Numbered from the stretch's first letter, positions 47,814-56,825 are shown. The stretch: DNA of 64,000 nucleotides from Garicola koreensis (GCF_014195445.1 NZ_JACIBT010000001.1:992001-1056000); one strand, 5' to 3'. A program made the numbers and translations. Notes: a model not told the origin generated them from the letters alone.

Positions 47814-48683
47814 ATGACCGACCCCCAGCTTGCTCACGCCACCGAGTTCGGACGCATGTACTCACGTTCGCTCACCAGCGCTCCGGAGGTTCCCTCGATC
47901 ACCACGGTGATCGCCCAGGAGGCCAAGGACTTCACCGGCTGGGCGGGCCATATGGCCACTTCCGAACTGATCAGCGACGCCAGGCTCAACGGCGCCGTGG
48001 GTTCTGCCGCGGATCTGCGCAGACTGGCGCGGGAGGCCTCCTCGGCGGCGGAGCGGTTCCGCGATGCGGCTGCGGCGCGCGGGGACCGGGTTCACGCCTA
48101 TGCCGAGCAGCTCGCGCTGTCGGCCCTGGGGTCTGCCGCCGACCCGGACGGCGCCCGAGCCGCACTGGCGCAGCGTGGGGAGTCCCGTTTTGCTGATCGT
48201 CTGGACGAGTGGTGGCAGCTCTATGGGGTGAAGCCGGTTGCCGCTGAGGTCACGGTGTGGAACCACACGGTGGGGTATGCGGGCACGCTGGATCTGGTGG
48301 CTGAGATCGGCGGACGGCTGTGCATTCTGGACTTTAAGACGAAGGGCCTGACCCGAGACGGCCGGGCGAAGCCGCTGAACGATTCGGTGGTGATGCAGCT
48401 GGTGGCCGGATTTCGCGCCGAGGAGGTGCTGGTCGACGCCGCGGCCGGGTCGTGGGAGCCATGGCCGTACGCCGAGGCGGAGGTGGAGCCGGTACTTCTC
48501 GCTGTGGCGGTCTCTGAGGCGGAGGTGGTTCCCATGCAGGCGGACTCCTCGAGCCTGCGCACGCATTGGCGGAAGTTCTGGGCGCTGCGGCAGGTGTGGG
48601 AGCACGCGCGCACCTGCGCCGAGTCGGGCCGGGCGCTCAACCCGGTCGGCCCGCCGCCGGCCTCCGTTCCGGCCGGCCCTTAG
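47814..48683 (+). CDS. PD-(D/E)XK nuclease-like protein
   Basis: A 289-residue protein not assigned to a named family. A nuclease-like core is suggested by VGYAGTLDLVAEIGGRLCILDFKTKG, where G-x-LD and the DFK triad resemble motifs II and III of the PD-(D/E)XK superfamily as in RecB/Cas4-like exonucleases. GDRVHAYAEQLAL earlier resembles the helical H-x-x-x-E motif of the same class. The ATG at 47814 has GGGAG about 10 nt upstream. It stands alone on the plus strand next to the tRNA array. Role in DNA repair or defence is possible but unproven. Confidence 0.65.
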   Translation: MTDPQLAHATEFGRMYSRSLTSAPEVPSITTVIAQEAKDFTGWAGHMATSELISDARLNGAVGSAADLRRLAREASSAAERFRDAAAARGDRVHAYAEQLALSALGSAADPDGARAALAQRGESRFADRLDEWWQLYGVKPVAAEVTVWNHTVGYAGTLDLVAEIGGRLCILDFKTKGLTRDGRAKPLNDSVVMQLVAGFRAEEVLVDAAAGSWEPWPYAEAEVEPVLLAVAVSEAEVVPMQADSSSLRTHWRKFWALRQVWEHARTCAESGRALNPVGPPPASVPAGP

Positions 48684-48703
48684 GGACCGAGTCAGATACT
48701 GAG

Positions 48704-49897
48704 TCAGGGGCCCCGCCAGTTGCCGGCGTCGTCGTACTGGTCGGCGAAGACTTCAGGGGGCCGGTCATCGCCTTCTATGGTGAAGGGCCCGTTGCACCCC
48801 CATTGGGCATGGTCCTCGCATTGGCCGGAGACGTGGCGGGCCTGGGTGCGCCAGATGTCGGCTTGCCCCGGTGATGCAGCGACTGTGGTGGAGTCGGCGA
48901 TCGGAGTCCAGGTGCCGCCAGCGATGCGGTACTCACCGGTGAAGGTCGTGGTCAGGTCCACGTCGTATAGTCCGGTCTCCTGATAGACGTGAGAGGTTGG
49001 GGTCTCCACGTCGGTGAGGGCCGAGCCGCTCGCTGCTTGATCAGCGGTAGAGCTGCCGGGAGACGCTGTGGTGCGCGTAGCGCCATCACCGTAGTCGAAG
49101 TGGTAGTCGACGGGCACAGCACGGATTTCGACGTCGATGCCGAGCATGTCCCGCTGGAACGATTGGTCCTCGACATCAGCAAAGACATTGGTGTGACGGT
49201 TGATAAAGCCGAAGCCCAGCAGATCCTCTTCGAACTGGACCGACCCACCGTCGATCGGCAGTGTGGTGAACTCCTCAGACACAAGCCCCGGGATCTGCTC
49301 GATGATGACAGAGATATCAGGCTCACCGTCGCTCTCCCCCGTCTCCTCCGCGAACTCAACAGCCTCCTCAATGACCGGGCCCTCCGCGATTGGCTCCGGC
49401 GTCTCGTCGAAGCAGACGGGAGCAAGGCTCGATTGCCCTTGGCTCCTCGCAACTTCTGACGTGACAGCACAAGGCTCAGACGAAGCGGTCAGGTTAATTA
49501 TCGCTTGACAGGCTTCATCAACGGTCCAGGTGATCGCTCTGCAGTAACTTGCCGTAGCGCCATCTTCACCCGGTGGCAGTGGATTTGTAGCCTCGGTGCC
49601 CTCCGCATTCCCAGCCGGGGGCTCTGAACCGGGATCTCGGGGGAAAGTAACAGGGTTGTCGGGGATTCGCCGCGCGCCGGGTGTTTGGATCTCCTCGGTG
49701 GCGCCCTCCTCGCTCTCTGCCCCCCGAGTACGCTCCGAGGGGCGAGTCTCACGAGATAGTTGCACCTCCACCGCGTCTTCTTCAAAGTACGCATCCAGGC
49801 CTGGAGGTGGCTCATTCCCTGACGCGGCCGCACTGACGCCTCCAATCATAATTAGGGTACTGGCCGCCAAAGCGGTTAGTGAGGAACGGAGTCTCAC
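48704..49897 (-). CDS. Secreted PKD-like domain protein
   Basis: A 397-residue predicted exported protein. The Sec signal peptide is LRSSLTALAASTLIMIGGVSAAASG (about residues 3-27; quoted in parts: LRSSLTALAASTL and IMIGGVSAAASG). A long acidic, Pro/Glu-rich low-complexity segment follows (about 28-190). The C-terminal part has YHFDYGDGATRTTASPG and TGLYDVDLTTTFTGEY, the PKD-like beta-sandwich pattern found in actinobacterial surface proteins. It starts three nt after the stop of the DUF6318 lipoprotein gene and is probably co-transcribed. Function unknown; both proteins are expected at the cell surface. Confidence 0.75.
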   Translation of the reverse strand: MRLRSSLTALAASTLIMIGGVSAAASGNEPPPGLDAYFEEDAVEVQLSRETRPSERTRGAESEEGATEEIQTPGARRIPDNPVTFPRDPGSEPPAGNAEGTEATNPLPPGEDGATASYCRAITWTVDEACQAIINLTASSEPCAVTSEVARSQGQSSLAPVCFDETPEPIAEGPVIEEAVEFAEETGESDGEPDISVIIEQIPGLVSEEFTTLPIDGGSVQFEEDLLGFGFINRHTNVFADVEDQSFQRDMLGIDVEIRAVPVDYHFDYGDGATRTTASPGSSTADQAASGSALTDVETPTSHVYQETGLYDVDLTTTFTGEYRIAGGTWTPIADSTTVAASPGQADIWRTQARHVSGQCEDHAQWGCNGPFTIEGDDRPPEVFADQYDDAGNWRGP

Positions 49898-49899
49898 AG

Positions 49900-50694
49900 C
49901 TATTCCCCCTCTTCGAACTGGCGTACGTCGTCTGCGTCAATCCCCTCATCCGAGGTGCCCAGATGGGAAAAATCGAAGGCCTGCCACCGGCCATCTTGAA
50001 AACGGAAGTCCAATCCAAATATGTCTAACTGCTCCCGGGACCGCCCACTTTGAAGTTCCCCTTCCCAGTAGGATTGGAACTCAGATTCATCCAAAGCAAA
50101 CAGGCCAGAGACTATCGCTTCCCCTTCTTGCCGGACATATTCTTCCTCGACTGTGCTTGGGACTTCCTCGACGTACCAACCTTGAGGGTAAACCTCCTGC
50201 AACCGCTCAACCTGTACAGCACAAAGCTCGCAGTCGGGAAGCGACACGTACTCCAGCACCTCCACGTCGCCGGTGATGCGGGCATGGTGGCGGGCGTCGA
50301 ACCAGTATTGAATCAGCGCTTCTGCGCCTTCTTCAGTCGGCTCGTAGATTGCCTCGGGAATTTCAGGCTCAGGCCAATTCTGCGCTGGACCCTCCGACGA
50401 TGCCGGGATCGGCTCAGCTTCATCGGTTTCGTCTTCGCCTGGCTCAGATGATTCGCCGGATCCTTCCTCCGCAGTAGACGCTGTAGGCGACACTTCCGTC
50501 GGCGGCGGAGCCGACTCCAACACCGTAGGCTGCGATCCACCAGCGCCCCCGCCGCAGGACGCCAGGAGAGAACCTAGTCCGATCAGACCGGCGGCGGTGA
50601 ACCAGGAACGCCTCCCGCTCGACCACCCACCTCTGTCACCCGGCGGCTTACTGCGAGTAACACCTTTTCGTCGGGTGGCTGCTTCTCTGCTCAC
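49900..50694 (-). CDS. DUF6318-like lipoprotein
   Basis: A 264-residue predicted lipoprotein. After a basic n-region of about 30 residues, the hydrophobic stretch FTAAGLIGLGSLLASC ends in a lipobox with Cys about 47. An acidic Ser/Thr/Glu linker leads to a domain with PTEEGAEALIQYWFDARHHARITGDVEVLEYVS and SLPDCELC, which resembles DUF6318. Base composition is clearly less GC-rich than the surrounding biosynthetic genes. Function unknown. Confidence 0.72.
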   Translation of the reverse strand: MSREAATRRKGVTRSKPPGDRGGWSSGRRSWFTAAGLIGLGSLLASCGGGAGGSQPTVLESAPPPTEVSPTASTAEEGSGESSEPGEDETDEAEPIPASSEGPAQNWPEPEIPEAIYEPTEEGAEALIQYWFDARHHARITGDVEVLEYVSLPDCELCAVQVERLQEVYPQGWYVEEVPSTVEEEYVRQEGEAIVSGLFALDESEFQSYWEGELQSGRSREQLDIFGLDFRFQDGRWQAFDFSHLGTSDEGIDADDVRQFEEGE

Positions 50695-50826
50695 TACGAG
50701 TTCACGTTCCTGAAACGGTTTCCGAATCCAGCCACAAAGATGAGTGTGACTGAGGCCACTCCTTACGCTAATGCCTTGAGGTCACATGCGCCAGAGGAAG
50801 TTTGGGGCTGTGGATAAGTAGGCGGG

Positions 50827-50839
50827 CGGCAAATTGCCG
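50827..50839. promoter_or_regulatory. Perfect 13-nt palindrome upstream of the second HNH gene
   Basis: CGGCAAATTGCCG, an inverted repeat around a single A, lies between the divergent DUF6318 lipoprotein and DUF222-HNH genes. It may be an operator or a short hairpin. No regulator can be named. Confidence 0.35.
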
Positions 50840-50870
50840 AGCTAGCCACAGTCATTCATTCACATCAAAC

Positions 50871-50926
50871 TAGAATATATGTTCGCAAATGCATTGACTC
50901 CGAGAGTCATTCGAAGATATAATCGA
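50871..50926 (+). promoter_or_regulatory. LexA-like (SOS) promoter of the second DUF222-HNH gene
   Basis: -35 TTGACT (50894-50899) and -10 TATAAT (50918-50923) are 18 nt apart. TAGAATATATGTTCGC (50871-50886) matches the SOS-box consensus TCGAAC-N4-GTTCGA at 9 of 12 defined bases. TTCGAAGATATAATCGA (50910-50926) is identical to the block at 27842-27858 and is again 23 nt from the upstream box. The ATG at 50930 follows the -10 by six nt. Confidence 0.66.
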
Positions 50927-50929
50927 ATC

Positions 50930-52600
50930 ATGGGCACGGATGAGAACAGTCCCTCCGGCATCACCGGCGGAGACGACCAATCGGAGAAGGCTTCCGGGGC
51001 TGGAGCTGCAAGCGACCAGCCCGAGCCTCCGGAGCTCCGTGACCCAAAGACTCGGGTGATCTGGGAAGCCGAATACGCGGCACGCATAGCTGAGGCCAAC
51101 AAACTTGTCACTCTCATGAAGTACATCGACTCCCAGACCGATGAGACGCGTCGCGAAGTGCGAGCAGACTACGAAAGTCTTCAAGCCCGTGAGGCTTCCC
51201 CCGAAGCTCTTCGTTTATGCGCCCAACAGTCCGAAAATGCCGTAAGAACGGCTGAGGATGCGGCCATAATGTGTGCGGCAGACGCGCTCAACCTGTCTGA
51301 ACATCACGTCACGAGTCTGCACATTGCTGCCGAAAGCGCACGCACACAGTTGCCCAAAGTCTGGCAAGCATTCCGCGAAGGAAGAATTACCTGTGGCGCG
51401 CTGCGCAGCATTGCCGGCACCTTGAACAAGCCGCTCAAGGAAGGCACCATCGAAAAGCTTGATGAGAAGGCACCCGCGTATGCCGAGACTCACCGTCCAG
51501 GACAGCTCAATGATTGGCTGCGGCGCTTCATCGCGAAGGTCGAACCCATCGGTGCCGCCGAGCGTTTTACGCGAGCGGCGAAGGAGCGCCACGTGACAGT
51601 ACGGGACCTGGATGACGGCATGAGCCTGCTGACCGCAATCATGCCGACCATGACAGCCCACAGCATTCAGCAGAAGCTCGAAGCCGTTGCGCGATCGCCT
51701 CAGCAGGCGATTCCACACAACCCCCTCATCGCCACCCAGATCGATCAGCAGGAACAGCGCCTCGAGCTCACCCGCGCACTCAACCAGTGGATGCATGCGG
51801 GTCGCCGCTCTGAGGGAAGCGAGGTCACCCTGATCGATAGTTGGGAAATCGGGCAGGCAGCCCAACACATGGCGCAGGAGCTGCAGGAGGAAAACCTCAA
51901 TGCACAACAAGTGCCCTTTGCTGACGGACTCCATATCACTGATGGGGCGCCGATAGGCCTGCCCGAAGCACCCGGCCCGAACGAGCGCCCCCGCGAAATG
52001 AACACCGACGCGCAAGCTGCTGGACACCTTCCTGAAACGCGGGCGGACGGTGATCCTCGGAACATCAGCCAGCGTGCGCTGGACATGTTCACCGCCTGGC
52101 TTCTTGATGGAGGAAGCAGCAACGGGATCGAGATTGAAACTCACATTGGGATTCTGGTCCCCGAAGCAACCCTCAAGGGAACCTCAGACCAACCGGCCAT
52201 CAGCCGCGACGGACGAGCAGTGATCCCGGGTCCTCATATTCGCGACATGCTCCGAATACAGCATGACAACCTCAAATGGTGCGAACTCGGGACGAACGGA
52301 GAACCACCCGGTTCGGCGGAGAGCCCAAGCGATGCCAAGGCTCATGGTGAGGACATCCTCTCTTATCACTCAGTCGGGCGTTACCCGCCTCCAAGACTGC
52401 GCACGGCGCTGCAGTTCCGCGACGGTGTATGCGTCGCCGACGGGTGCCGAACGCCCGCCGAACGCTGCGATATCGACCACATCGTTCCCTGGCCGCACGG
52501 TGGCACTCACGCGGAGAACCTCCAGGTCCTGTGTCGAAGGCATCATCGGTTGAAGACCGCCGGGTACGACATCAAGAGCCACTACACACAGGCTGCGTGA
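50930..52600 (+). CDS. DUF222 (13E12 repeat family) protein with C-terminal HNH endonuclease domain, second copy
   Basis: A 556-residue paralogue of the protein at 26238-27839. The N-terminal 45 residues are hydrophilic, then a long helical DUF222 region, then the HNH domain near residues 500-550 (VCVADGCRTPAERCDIDHIVPWPHGG in two blocks: VCVADGCRTPAERC and DIDHIVPWPHGG; then ENLQVLCRRHHRLKTAG). The HNH residues are intact. The ATG at 50930 was chosen over an upstream in-frame ATG at 50879 because the latter lies upstream of the -10. No Shine-Dalgarno sequence, so leaderless translation is predicted. The gene is AT-richer than its neighbours and ends 7 nt before def. Confidence 0.87.
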   Translation: MGTDENSPSGITGGDDQSEKASGAGAASDQPEPPELRDPKTRVIWEAEYAARIAEANKLVTLMKYIDSQTDETRREVRADYESLQAREASPEALRLCAQQSENAVRTAEDAAIMCAADALNLSEHHVTSLHIAAESARTQLPKVWQAFREGRITCGALRSIAGTLNKPLKEGTIEKLDEKAPAYAETHRPGQLNDWLRRFIAKVEPIGAAERFTRAAKERHVTVRDLDDGMSLLTAIMPTMTAHSIQQKLEAVARSPQQAIPHNPLIATQIDQQEQRLELTRALNQWMHAGRRSEGSEVTLIDSWEIGQAAQHMAQELQEENLNAQQVPFADGLHITDGAPIGLPEAPGPNERPREMNTDAQAAGHLPETRADGDPRNISQRALDMFTAWLLDGGSSNGIEIETHIGILVPEATLKGTSDQPAISRDGRAVIPGPHIRDMLRIQHDNLKWCELGTNGEPPGSAESPSDAKAHGEDILSYHSVGRYPPPRLRTALQFRDGVCVADGCRTPAERCDIDHIVPWPHGGTHAENLQVLCRRHHRLKTAGYDIKSHYTQAA

Positions 52601-52607
52601 CAGAATT

Positions 52608-53144
52608 ATGAGCATGTCAGTCCTCCCGCTTCGGCAGATCGGTGATCCGGTGCTGCGAACCCCCTCCTCCCCCGTCAGAGATCCAGCAGAAGCCCGCATC
52701 CACAGGCTCATCGACGATATGTACGCCACTATGGACGATGCCCAAGGAATCGGCCTCGCGGCACCGCAGGTCGGTGTCGGTCTTCGCATCTTCACCTGGA
52801 ATGTCGAGGACAGCCGCGGTGCGGTGATCAACCCCAAACTGGAACTGAGCGGCGACCCGGCCTTCGTTCCGCGCTATGGGGAAGAGAACGAGGAGACCGT
52901 CCTGCGCGAAGGGTGCCTCTCCGTACCCAACGGTATTTACGGCCCCGTGGACCGCTATCCGCATGCAGTGCTGACCGGGGTCGGCCAAGACGCTCAAGCC
53001 ATCCGCATCGAAGCAACCGGGCTGTTGGCAGCGTGCTTCCAGCATGAACTCGATCACCTCGACGGCACGCTCTTTCTCAATCGCCTCACCGGCGAGCACA
53101 AGAAGAAGGCCTACCGCGCCCTGCGAGAAGGGACGACGGTATGA
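52608..53144 (+). CDS. def: Peptide deformylase
   Basis: Removes the N-formyl group from nascent proteins using Fe(II). It has 178 residues. GIGLAAPQVGV (motif 1), EGCLSVP (motif 2, metal Cys) and HELDHLDG (motif 3, metal His pair and catalytic Glu) are all intact. An ATG at 52614 is an equally good start. Seven nt separate it from the HNH gene, and its stop overlaps the fmt start as ATGA. Confidence 0.95.
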   Translation: MSMSVLPLRQIGDPVLRTPSSPVRDPAEARIHRLIDDMYATMDDAQGIGLAAPQVGVGLRIFTWNVEDSRGAVINPKLELSGDPAFVPRYGEENEETVLREGCLSVPNGIYGPVDRYPHAVLTGVGQDAQAIRIEATGLLAACFQHELDHLDGTLFLNRLTGEHKKKAYRALREGTTV

Positions 53145-54079
53145 CTCGCATCGTATTTGCCGGAACCCCCGCGATCGCTGCCCAAGCCCTGCGAGGCATA
53201 GTGGATGCCGGGTTCGACGTCGTCGGCGTCCTGACCCGCCCTGATGCGCCCATCGGTCGCAAACGCACTCTCACGCCCTCCCCCGTCGCCCAAGAAGCAG
53301 AAGAAGCAGCAATCCCGACGCTGAAAGCCGAGAAGGTTGACGAAACAGCCACTGAACAGCTCACCCGCTGGCAGCCCACCCTCGGCGTCATTGTTGCCTA
53401 CGGAGCACTGCTCCCCCGCGCGACCTTGGACATTCCCACCCACGGTTGGGTCAACCTGCACTACTCCGACCTGCCGAAGTATCGCGGCGCCGCTCCCGTC
53501 CAACACGCCATCCTCAACGGCGAGACGACCACAGCAGCCACGGTCTTCCAGCTTGAGGCCGGCATGGACTCCGGACCGCTGCACGGCAGAGCCGAATACG
53601 CCATCCCACAGATGACCTCCTCCGGCACTGCTCTCACCGAGCTCACCGACCTCGGGACCAGGCTGCTGATCGACCTGTTGCCCACGCTCCTGCAAGGCAC
53701 CTCGCTGCCTGTTCCACAGGAGGGAGAACCCAGCTTAGCGCCCAAACTCACCCGCCAGGATGCCTTCATCGACCCCACTCAGCCTGCCGACGAGCTGGTG
53801 AATCGCATCAACGCCACCATTCCCGAACCCGGCGCATGGACGCTGCACGGGGACCACCGGATCAAACTGGGGGTGGCCCGCCGGTTCGACGGTGAAGCAG
53901 AAGGTGCTGCGGGCGATCTCCAAGCAGTCGGCCCCCAAGGCGGGGCAGTGCTCACCGCCGGAGACGGTCGCGGCGTCGTGCTCAGCCAGGTCCAACCCGC
54001 CGGAAAACAGATGATGAACACCACCGATTGGCTTCGCGGACAGCAGGAACGCGTCCGACTAGGGGGCAACCATGGCTAA
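53141..54079 (+). CDS. fmt: Methionyl-tRNA formyltransferase
   Basis: Formylates initiator Met-tRNA using 10-formyl-tetrahydrofolate. It has 312 residues. IVFAGTPAIAAQAL at the N-terminus, the folate-binding/catalytic VNLHYSDLPKYRGAAPVQHAIL and the C-terminal OB-like domain (INATIPEPGAWTLH) are visible. It is translationally coupled with def, its functional opposite, and its last 8 nt overlap rsmB. Confidence 0.96.
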   Translation: MTRIVFAGTPAIAAQALRGIVDAGFDVVGVLTRPDAPIGRKRTLTPSPVAQEAEEAAIPTLKAEKVDETATEQLTRWQPTLGVIVAYGALLPRATLDIPTHGWVNLHYSDLPKYRGAAPVQHAILNGETTTAATVFQLEAGMDSGPLHGRAEYAIPQMTSSGTALTELTDLGTRLLIDLLPTLLQGTSLPVPQEGEPSLAPKLTRQDAFIDPTQPADELVNRINATIPEPGAWTLHGDHRIKLGVARRFDGEAEGAAGDLQAVGPQGGAVLTAGDGRGVVLSQVQPAGKQMMNTTDWLRGQQERVRLGGNHG

Positions 54080-55526
54080 GCGCCAGTACAGCAGGGCCGC
54101 ACCGTCACAGCGCAGCCGCCGCGCCGACGCCGCCCGGGTGGTCGCATTCCGAGTCCTGCAGGCAGTGAGCGAAGAGGACGCCTACGCCAACTTGGTGCTG
54201 CCCCCAGCCATCCGTCGCGCCGCACTGAACAAGCGCGACGCCGGCTTCGCCACCGAACTCACCTACGGCACCCTGCGCGGGACGGGCACCTACGATGCCA
54301 TCCTCAGCAGATGCGTCGACCGAGAGCTGTCCCAGCTGGACCGCCCCGTGCTGGACGCACTGCGCCTGGGCAGCCATCAGCTGCTCAATATGCGCGTCAC
54401 CACCCACGCGGCCGTCAACGAAACAGTCGCCCTGGTCCGCGACCAGATCGGCACCGGCCCCTCCGGGCTGACCAACGCGGTTCTGCGTCGGGTAGCCGAG
54501 AAGTCGTGGGATGAGTGGCTGGAGACCATCACCTCCGACACCAGCGACGTCGAGGCACTCGCCCTGCGCCACGCCCACCCCGCGTGGGTGGTGCGCGCCC
54601 TGCGTCAATCATTGAAGCTTCACGGGCGGTCCGATGATCTCGAGGCGCTGCTGGACGCCGACAACGTCGCCCCGCAGGTACACCTGATCGGCCTGCCCGG
54701 CGTCTCCGGCGGCGAAGCGAATCTCGCCGCGGCCGTTGAGGCCGGAGCCGAACCGTCCCAGCTGCTGGATGGGGCGGCGAGCTTCAGCGGCGGAGACATC
54801 GGTCTTCTCCACGGGGTGCGCGAGGGGTCCCTGCGCGTGCAGGACATCGGCTCGCAGTGGGTCGCCCGTGCCTTGGCCCAGCCTGCTGTGCAGCCCGGCG
54901 AGCGCTGGCTGGACCTCTGCGCCGGCCCCGGCGGAAAGGCCGCGCTGCTGGCAGCACTGGCCTCCGAGTTCGACGTCCACCTCACCGCCAACGAACCCGC
55001 TCCCCACCGTGCCAAGCTGGTGGAGCAGGCCCTCGCCGCAGTTGATGACACAGCCTGGAGTGTCCGCACCGGAGACGGCCGCACCATCAGCGAGCTCGGA
55101 ACCAGCTTCGACCGCATCATGGTGGACGCGCCCTGCACCGGGCTCGGTGCCCTGCGTCGTCGTCCCGAAGCCCGCTGGCGCCGGCAGCCCTCCGACCTCG
55201 CTGAACTGACGGCGCTGCAGCAGCAGCTGCTCGACGCGGGGGCCGACGCGCTCGCCCCCGACGGGCTGATGGCCTACGTGACCTGCTCACCGCACATGGC
55301 CGAGACCGTCGTCCAAGTCCAAGACGTGCTGCGCCGCCGCAGCGACCTGCACATCCTTGACGCTCACCAGGTCATGGCCGACCTCGCGCTGCCCGGCGGA
55401 GCCGAGGTGATGACCGCACGCCCCACCGCCGCAGACGACGTCGCCGCCAAATGTGTTCAGCTGTGGCCGCATATCCATGGCACCGACGCCATGTTCTTCG
55501 CCCTGCTGCAGAAGGAGCCCGTATGA
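54072..55526 (+). CDS. rsmB: 16S rRNA (cytosine-967-C5)-methyltransferase
   Basis: SAM-dependent m5C methyltransferase of the Sun/Nop family, 484 residues. An N-terminal NusB-like RNA-binding domain ([42 protein letters not shown]) precedes the Rossmann domain with [14 protein letters not shown]. The two catalytic cysteines lie in [19 protein letters not shown] and [11 protein letters not shown]. Translationally overlapped on both sides by fmt and rpe. Confidence 0.95.
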   Translation: MAKRQYSRAAPSQRSRRADAARVVAFRVLQAVSEEDAYANLVLPPAIRRAALNKRDAGFATELTYGTLRGTGTYDAILSRCVDRELSQLDRPVLDALRLGSHQLLNMRVTTHAAVNETVALVRDQIGTGPSGLTNAVLRRVAEKSWDEWLETITSDTSDVEALALRHAHPAWVVRALRQSLKLHGRSDDLEALLDADNVAPQVHLIGLPGVSGGEANLAAAVEAGAEPSQLLDGAASFSGGDIGLLHGVREGSLRVQDIGSQWVARALAQPAVQPGERWLDLCAGPGGKAALLAALASEFDVHLTANEPAPHRAKLVEQALAAVDDTAWSVRTGDGRTISELGTSFDRIMVDAPCTGLGALRRRPEARWRRQPSDLAELTALQQQLLDAGADALAPDGLMAYVTCSPHMAETVVQVQDVLRRRSDLHILDAHQVMADLALPGGAEVMTARPTAADDVAAKCVQLWPHIHGTDAMFFALLQKEPV

Positions 55527-56185
55527 GCGCTATTCACCCCAGCATCCTCTCGGCCGACTTTGCCAACCTCGCCCAGGAGCTGGCCCGCATCCCATCAGCC
55601 GACGCCGTCCACGTCGACGTGATGGACAATCACTTCGTGCCGAACCTGACCCTCGGCCTACCGGTGGTCAAAGCCATTCGTTCGGCCACCACACTCCCCC
55701 TGGACATCCACCTGATGATCGACGACGCCGACCGCTGGGCCCCCGAGTACGCCGAAGCCGGATGCGAGTCGGTCACCTTCCACATCGAAGCCGCCGCCCG
55801 GCCCGGGGCGCTCGCCCGGGACCTGCGGTCGCACGGTGCCCAAGCGGCGATGGCGGTCAAACCAGGCACCAGCCTGGAACCGCATCTGAAGATCCTCTCC
55901 GAACTGGACATGGTGCTGATCATGACCGTGGAGCCGGGGTTCGGAGGCCAGTCCTTCATGGAGAGCACACTGCCGAAGATCGCCGCCGCCCGGCGAGCGG
56001 CCGATGATCTCGGCGGCCACGTGGCAGTCCAAGTGGACGGCGGCATCAGCCGCGACACCATCCTGCGGGCGGCCGAGGCCGGGGCCGACACATTCGTGGC
56101 CGGCTCGGCCGTGTTCGGCAGCACCGACCCGGACGAGGCTGTCAGCGCCCTGCGGAGCATGGTCCGGGCAGAGAAGAACCGGTGA
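55523..56185 (+). CDS. rpe: Ribulose-phosphate 3-epimerase
   Basis: Interconverts ribulose 5-phosphate and xylulose 5-phosphate in the pentose phosphate pathway, and so influences the ribulose 5-phosphate pool used by RibB. It is a 220-residue TIM barrel. [12 protein letters not shown], the metal-binding [30 protein letters not shown] and VQVDGGIS are conserved. The ATG at 55523 overlaps the rsmB stop and has AAGGAG upstream. Confidence 0.96.
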   Translation: MSAIHPSILSADFANLAQELARIPSADAVHVDVMDNHFVPNLTLGLPVVKAIRSATTLPLDIHLMIDDADRWAPEYAEAGCESVTFHIEAAARPGALARDLRSHGAQAAMAVKPGTSLEPHLKILSELDMVLIMTVEPGFGGQSFMESTLPKIAAARRAADDLGGHVAVQVDGGISRDTILRAAEAGADTFVAGSAVFGSTDPDEAVSALRSMVRAEKNR

Positions 56186-56220
56186 CGGTCTCAACCTTCC
56201 CCTGAAGAGACCATCACCGG
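56179..56220. terminator. Bidirectional terminator between convergent rpe and nrdR
   Basis: Arms 56179-56192 and 56207-56220 (CCGGTGACGGTCTC with GAGACCATCACCGG) pair over 14 nt with one mismatch and a 14-nt loop. The hairpin spans the rpe stop codon and can serve both strands. No U-tract is seen. Confidence 0.7.
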
Positions 56221-56234
56221 CCTGAGTGACCAGT

Positions 56235-56738
56235 CTACCGGAAACCGAAGCGCGGCTGCACCACCTTGGTGCCCGACTCGGTGGTTGCGTCCAACTCCTC
56301 ACGGCGCAGCTGCTCCAGAGCGGACTCGAAATCATCCAAGTTGTCGAAGCCGCGGTAGACCGAGGCGAAGCGCATATAGGCGACCACGTCCAGGCGCTTC
56401 AGCGGCCCCAGGATCGCCAGGCCGACATCGTTGGCATCCACTTCGGCGTTGCCTGAGGCGCGGACCGACTCTTCGACCTCCTGGGCCAGCACGGCCAGAT
56501 CGTCTGTGGAGACCGGCCGACCCTGGCAGGCCTTGCGGACTCCGTTGATCACCTTGGCCCGGTCGAACGGTTCGGCTGCCCCGGAACGTTTGATGACGCT
56601 CAATGACGTCGTCTCCACTGTGGTGAAGCGTTTTGAGCACTGCGGACAGTGGCGACGACGCCGGATCCCAGAGCCGTCCTCCAGTGAGCGGGAATCCACC
56701 ACGCGCGATGAGTCGTGGCGGCAGTACGGACAGAACAT
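56235..56738 (-). CDS. nrdR: Ribonucleotide reductase transcriptional repressor NrdR
   Basis: A 167-residue repressor of ribonucleotide reductase genes. An N-terminal zinc ribbon (CPYC near residue 3, CPQCSKRF near residue 31) is followed by the ATP-cone domain ([25 protein letters not shown]) that senses ATP/d[20 protein letters not shown] is the C-terminal landmark. Two NrdR-box-like sites lie just upstream of it, which suggests autoregulation. No nrd genes are present in this window. Confidence 0.95.
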   Translation of the reverse strand: MFCPYCRHDSSRVVDSRSLEDGSGIRRRRHCPQCSKRFTTVETTSLSVIKRSGAAEPFDRAKVINGVRKACQGRPVSTDDLAVLAQEVEESVRASGNAEVDANDVGLAILGPLKRLDVVAYMRFASVYRGFDNLDDFESALEQLRREELDATTESGTKVVQPRFGFR

Positions 56739-56769
56739 AGTGGGCCTCCTCTCCCACCGAACAGTCTAG

Positions 56770-56816
56770 CTACTAGATATAGTGTCCACCAACTTTTCCG
56801 CCACAACATCTAGGGG
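56770..56816 (-). promoter_or_regulatory. Paired NrdR-box-like sites upstream of nrdR
   Basis: CTACTAGATATAGTGT (56770-56785) matches the NrdR box pattern ACACTATATATAGTGT at 13 of 16 positions. A weaker site, CCACAACATCTAGGGG (56801-56816), matches at 10 of 16 and starts exactly 31 nt away, the usual three-turn spacing of NrdR box pairs. TATATC within the first box could be the nrdR -10. Confidence 0.6.
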
Positions 56817-56825
56817 TTCAGTGGT

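Noticed and set aside
50879-50929. Upstream start of the second HNH protein at 50879
   Set aside because: It lies upstream of the predicted -35 and -10 elements and would not be on the predicted transcript. The next ATG at 50930 parallels the first HNH gene.
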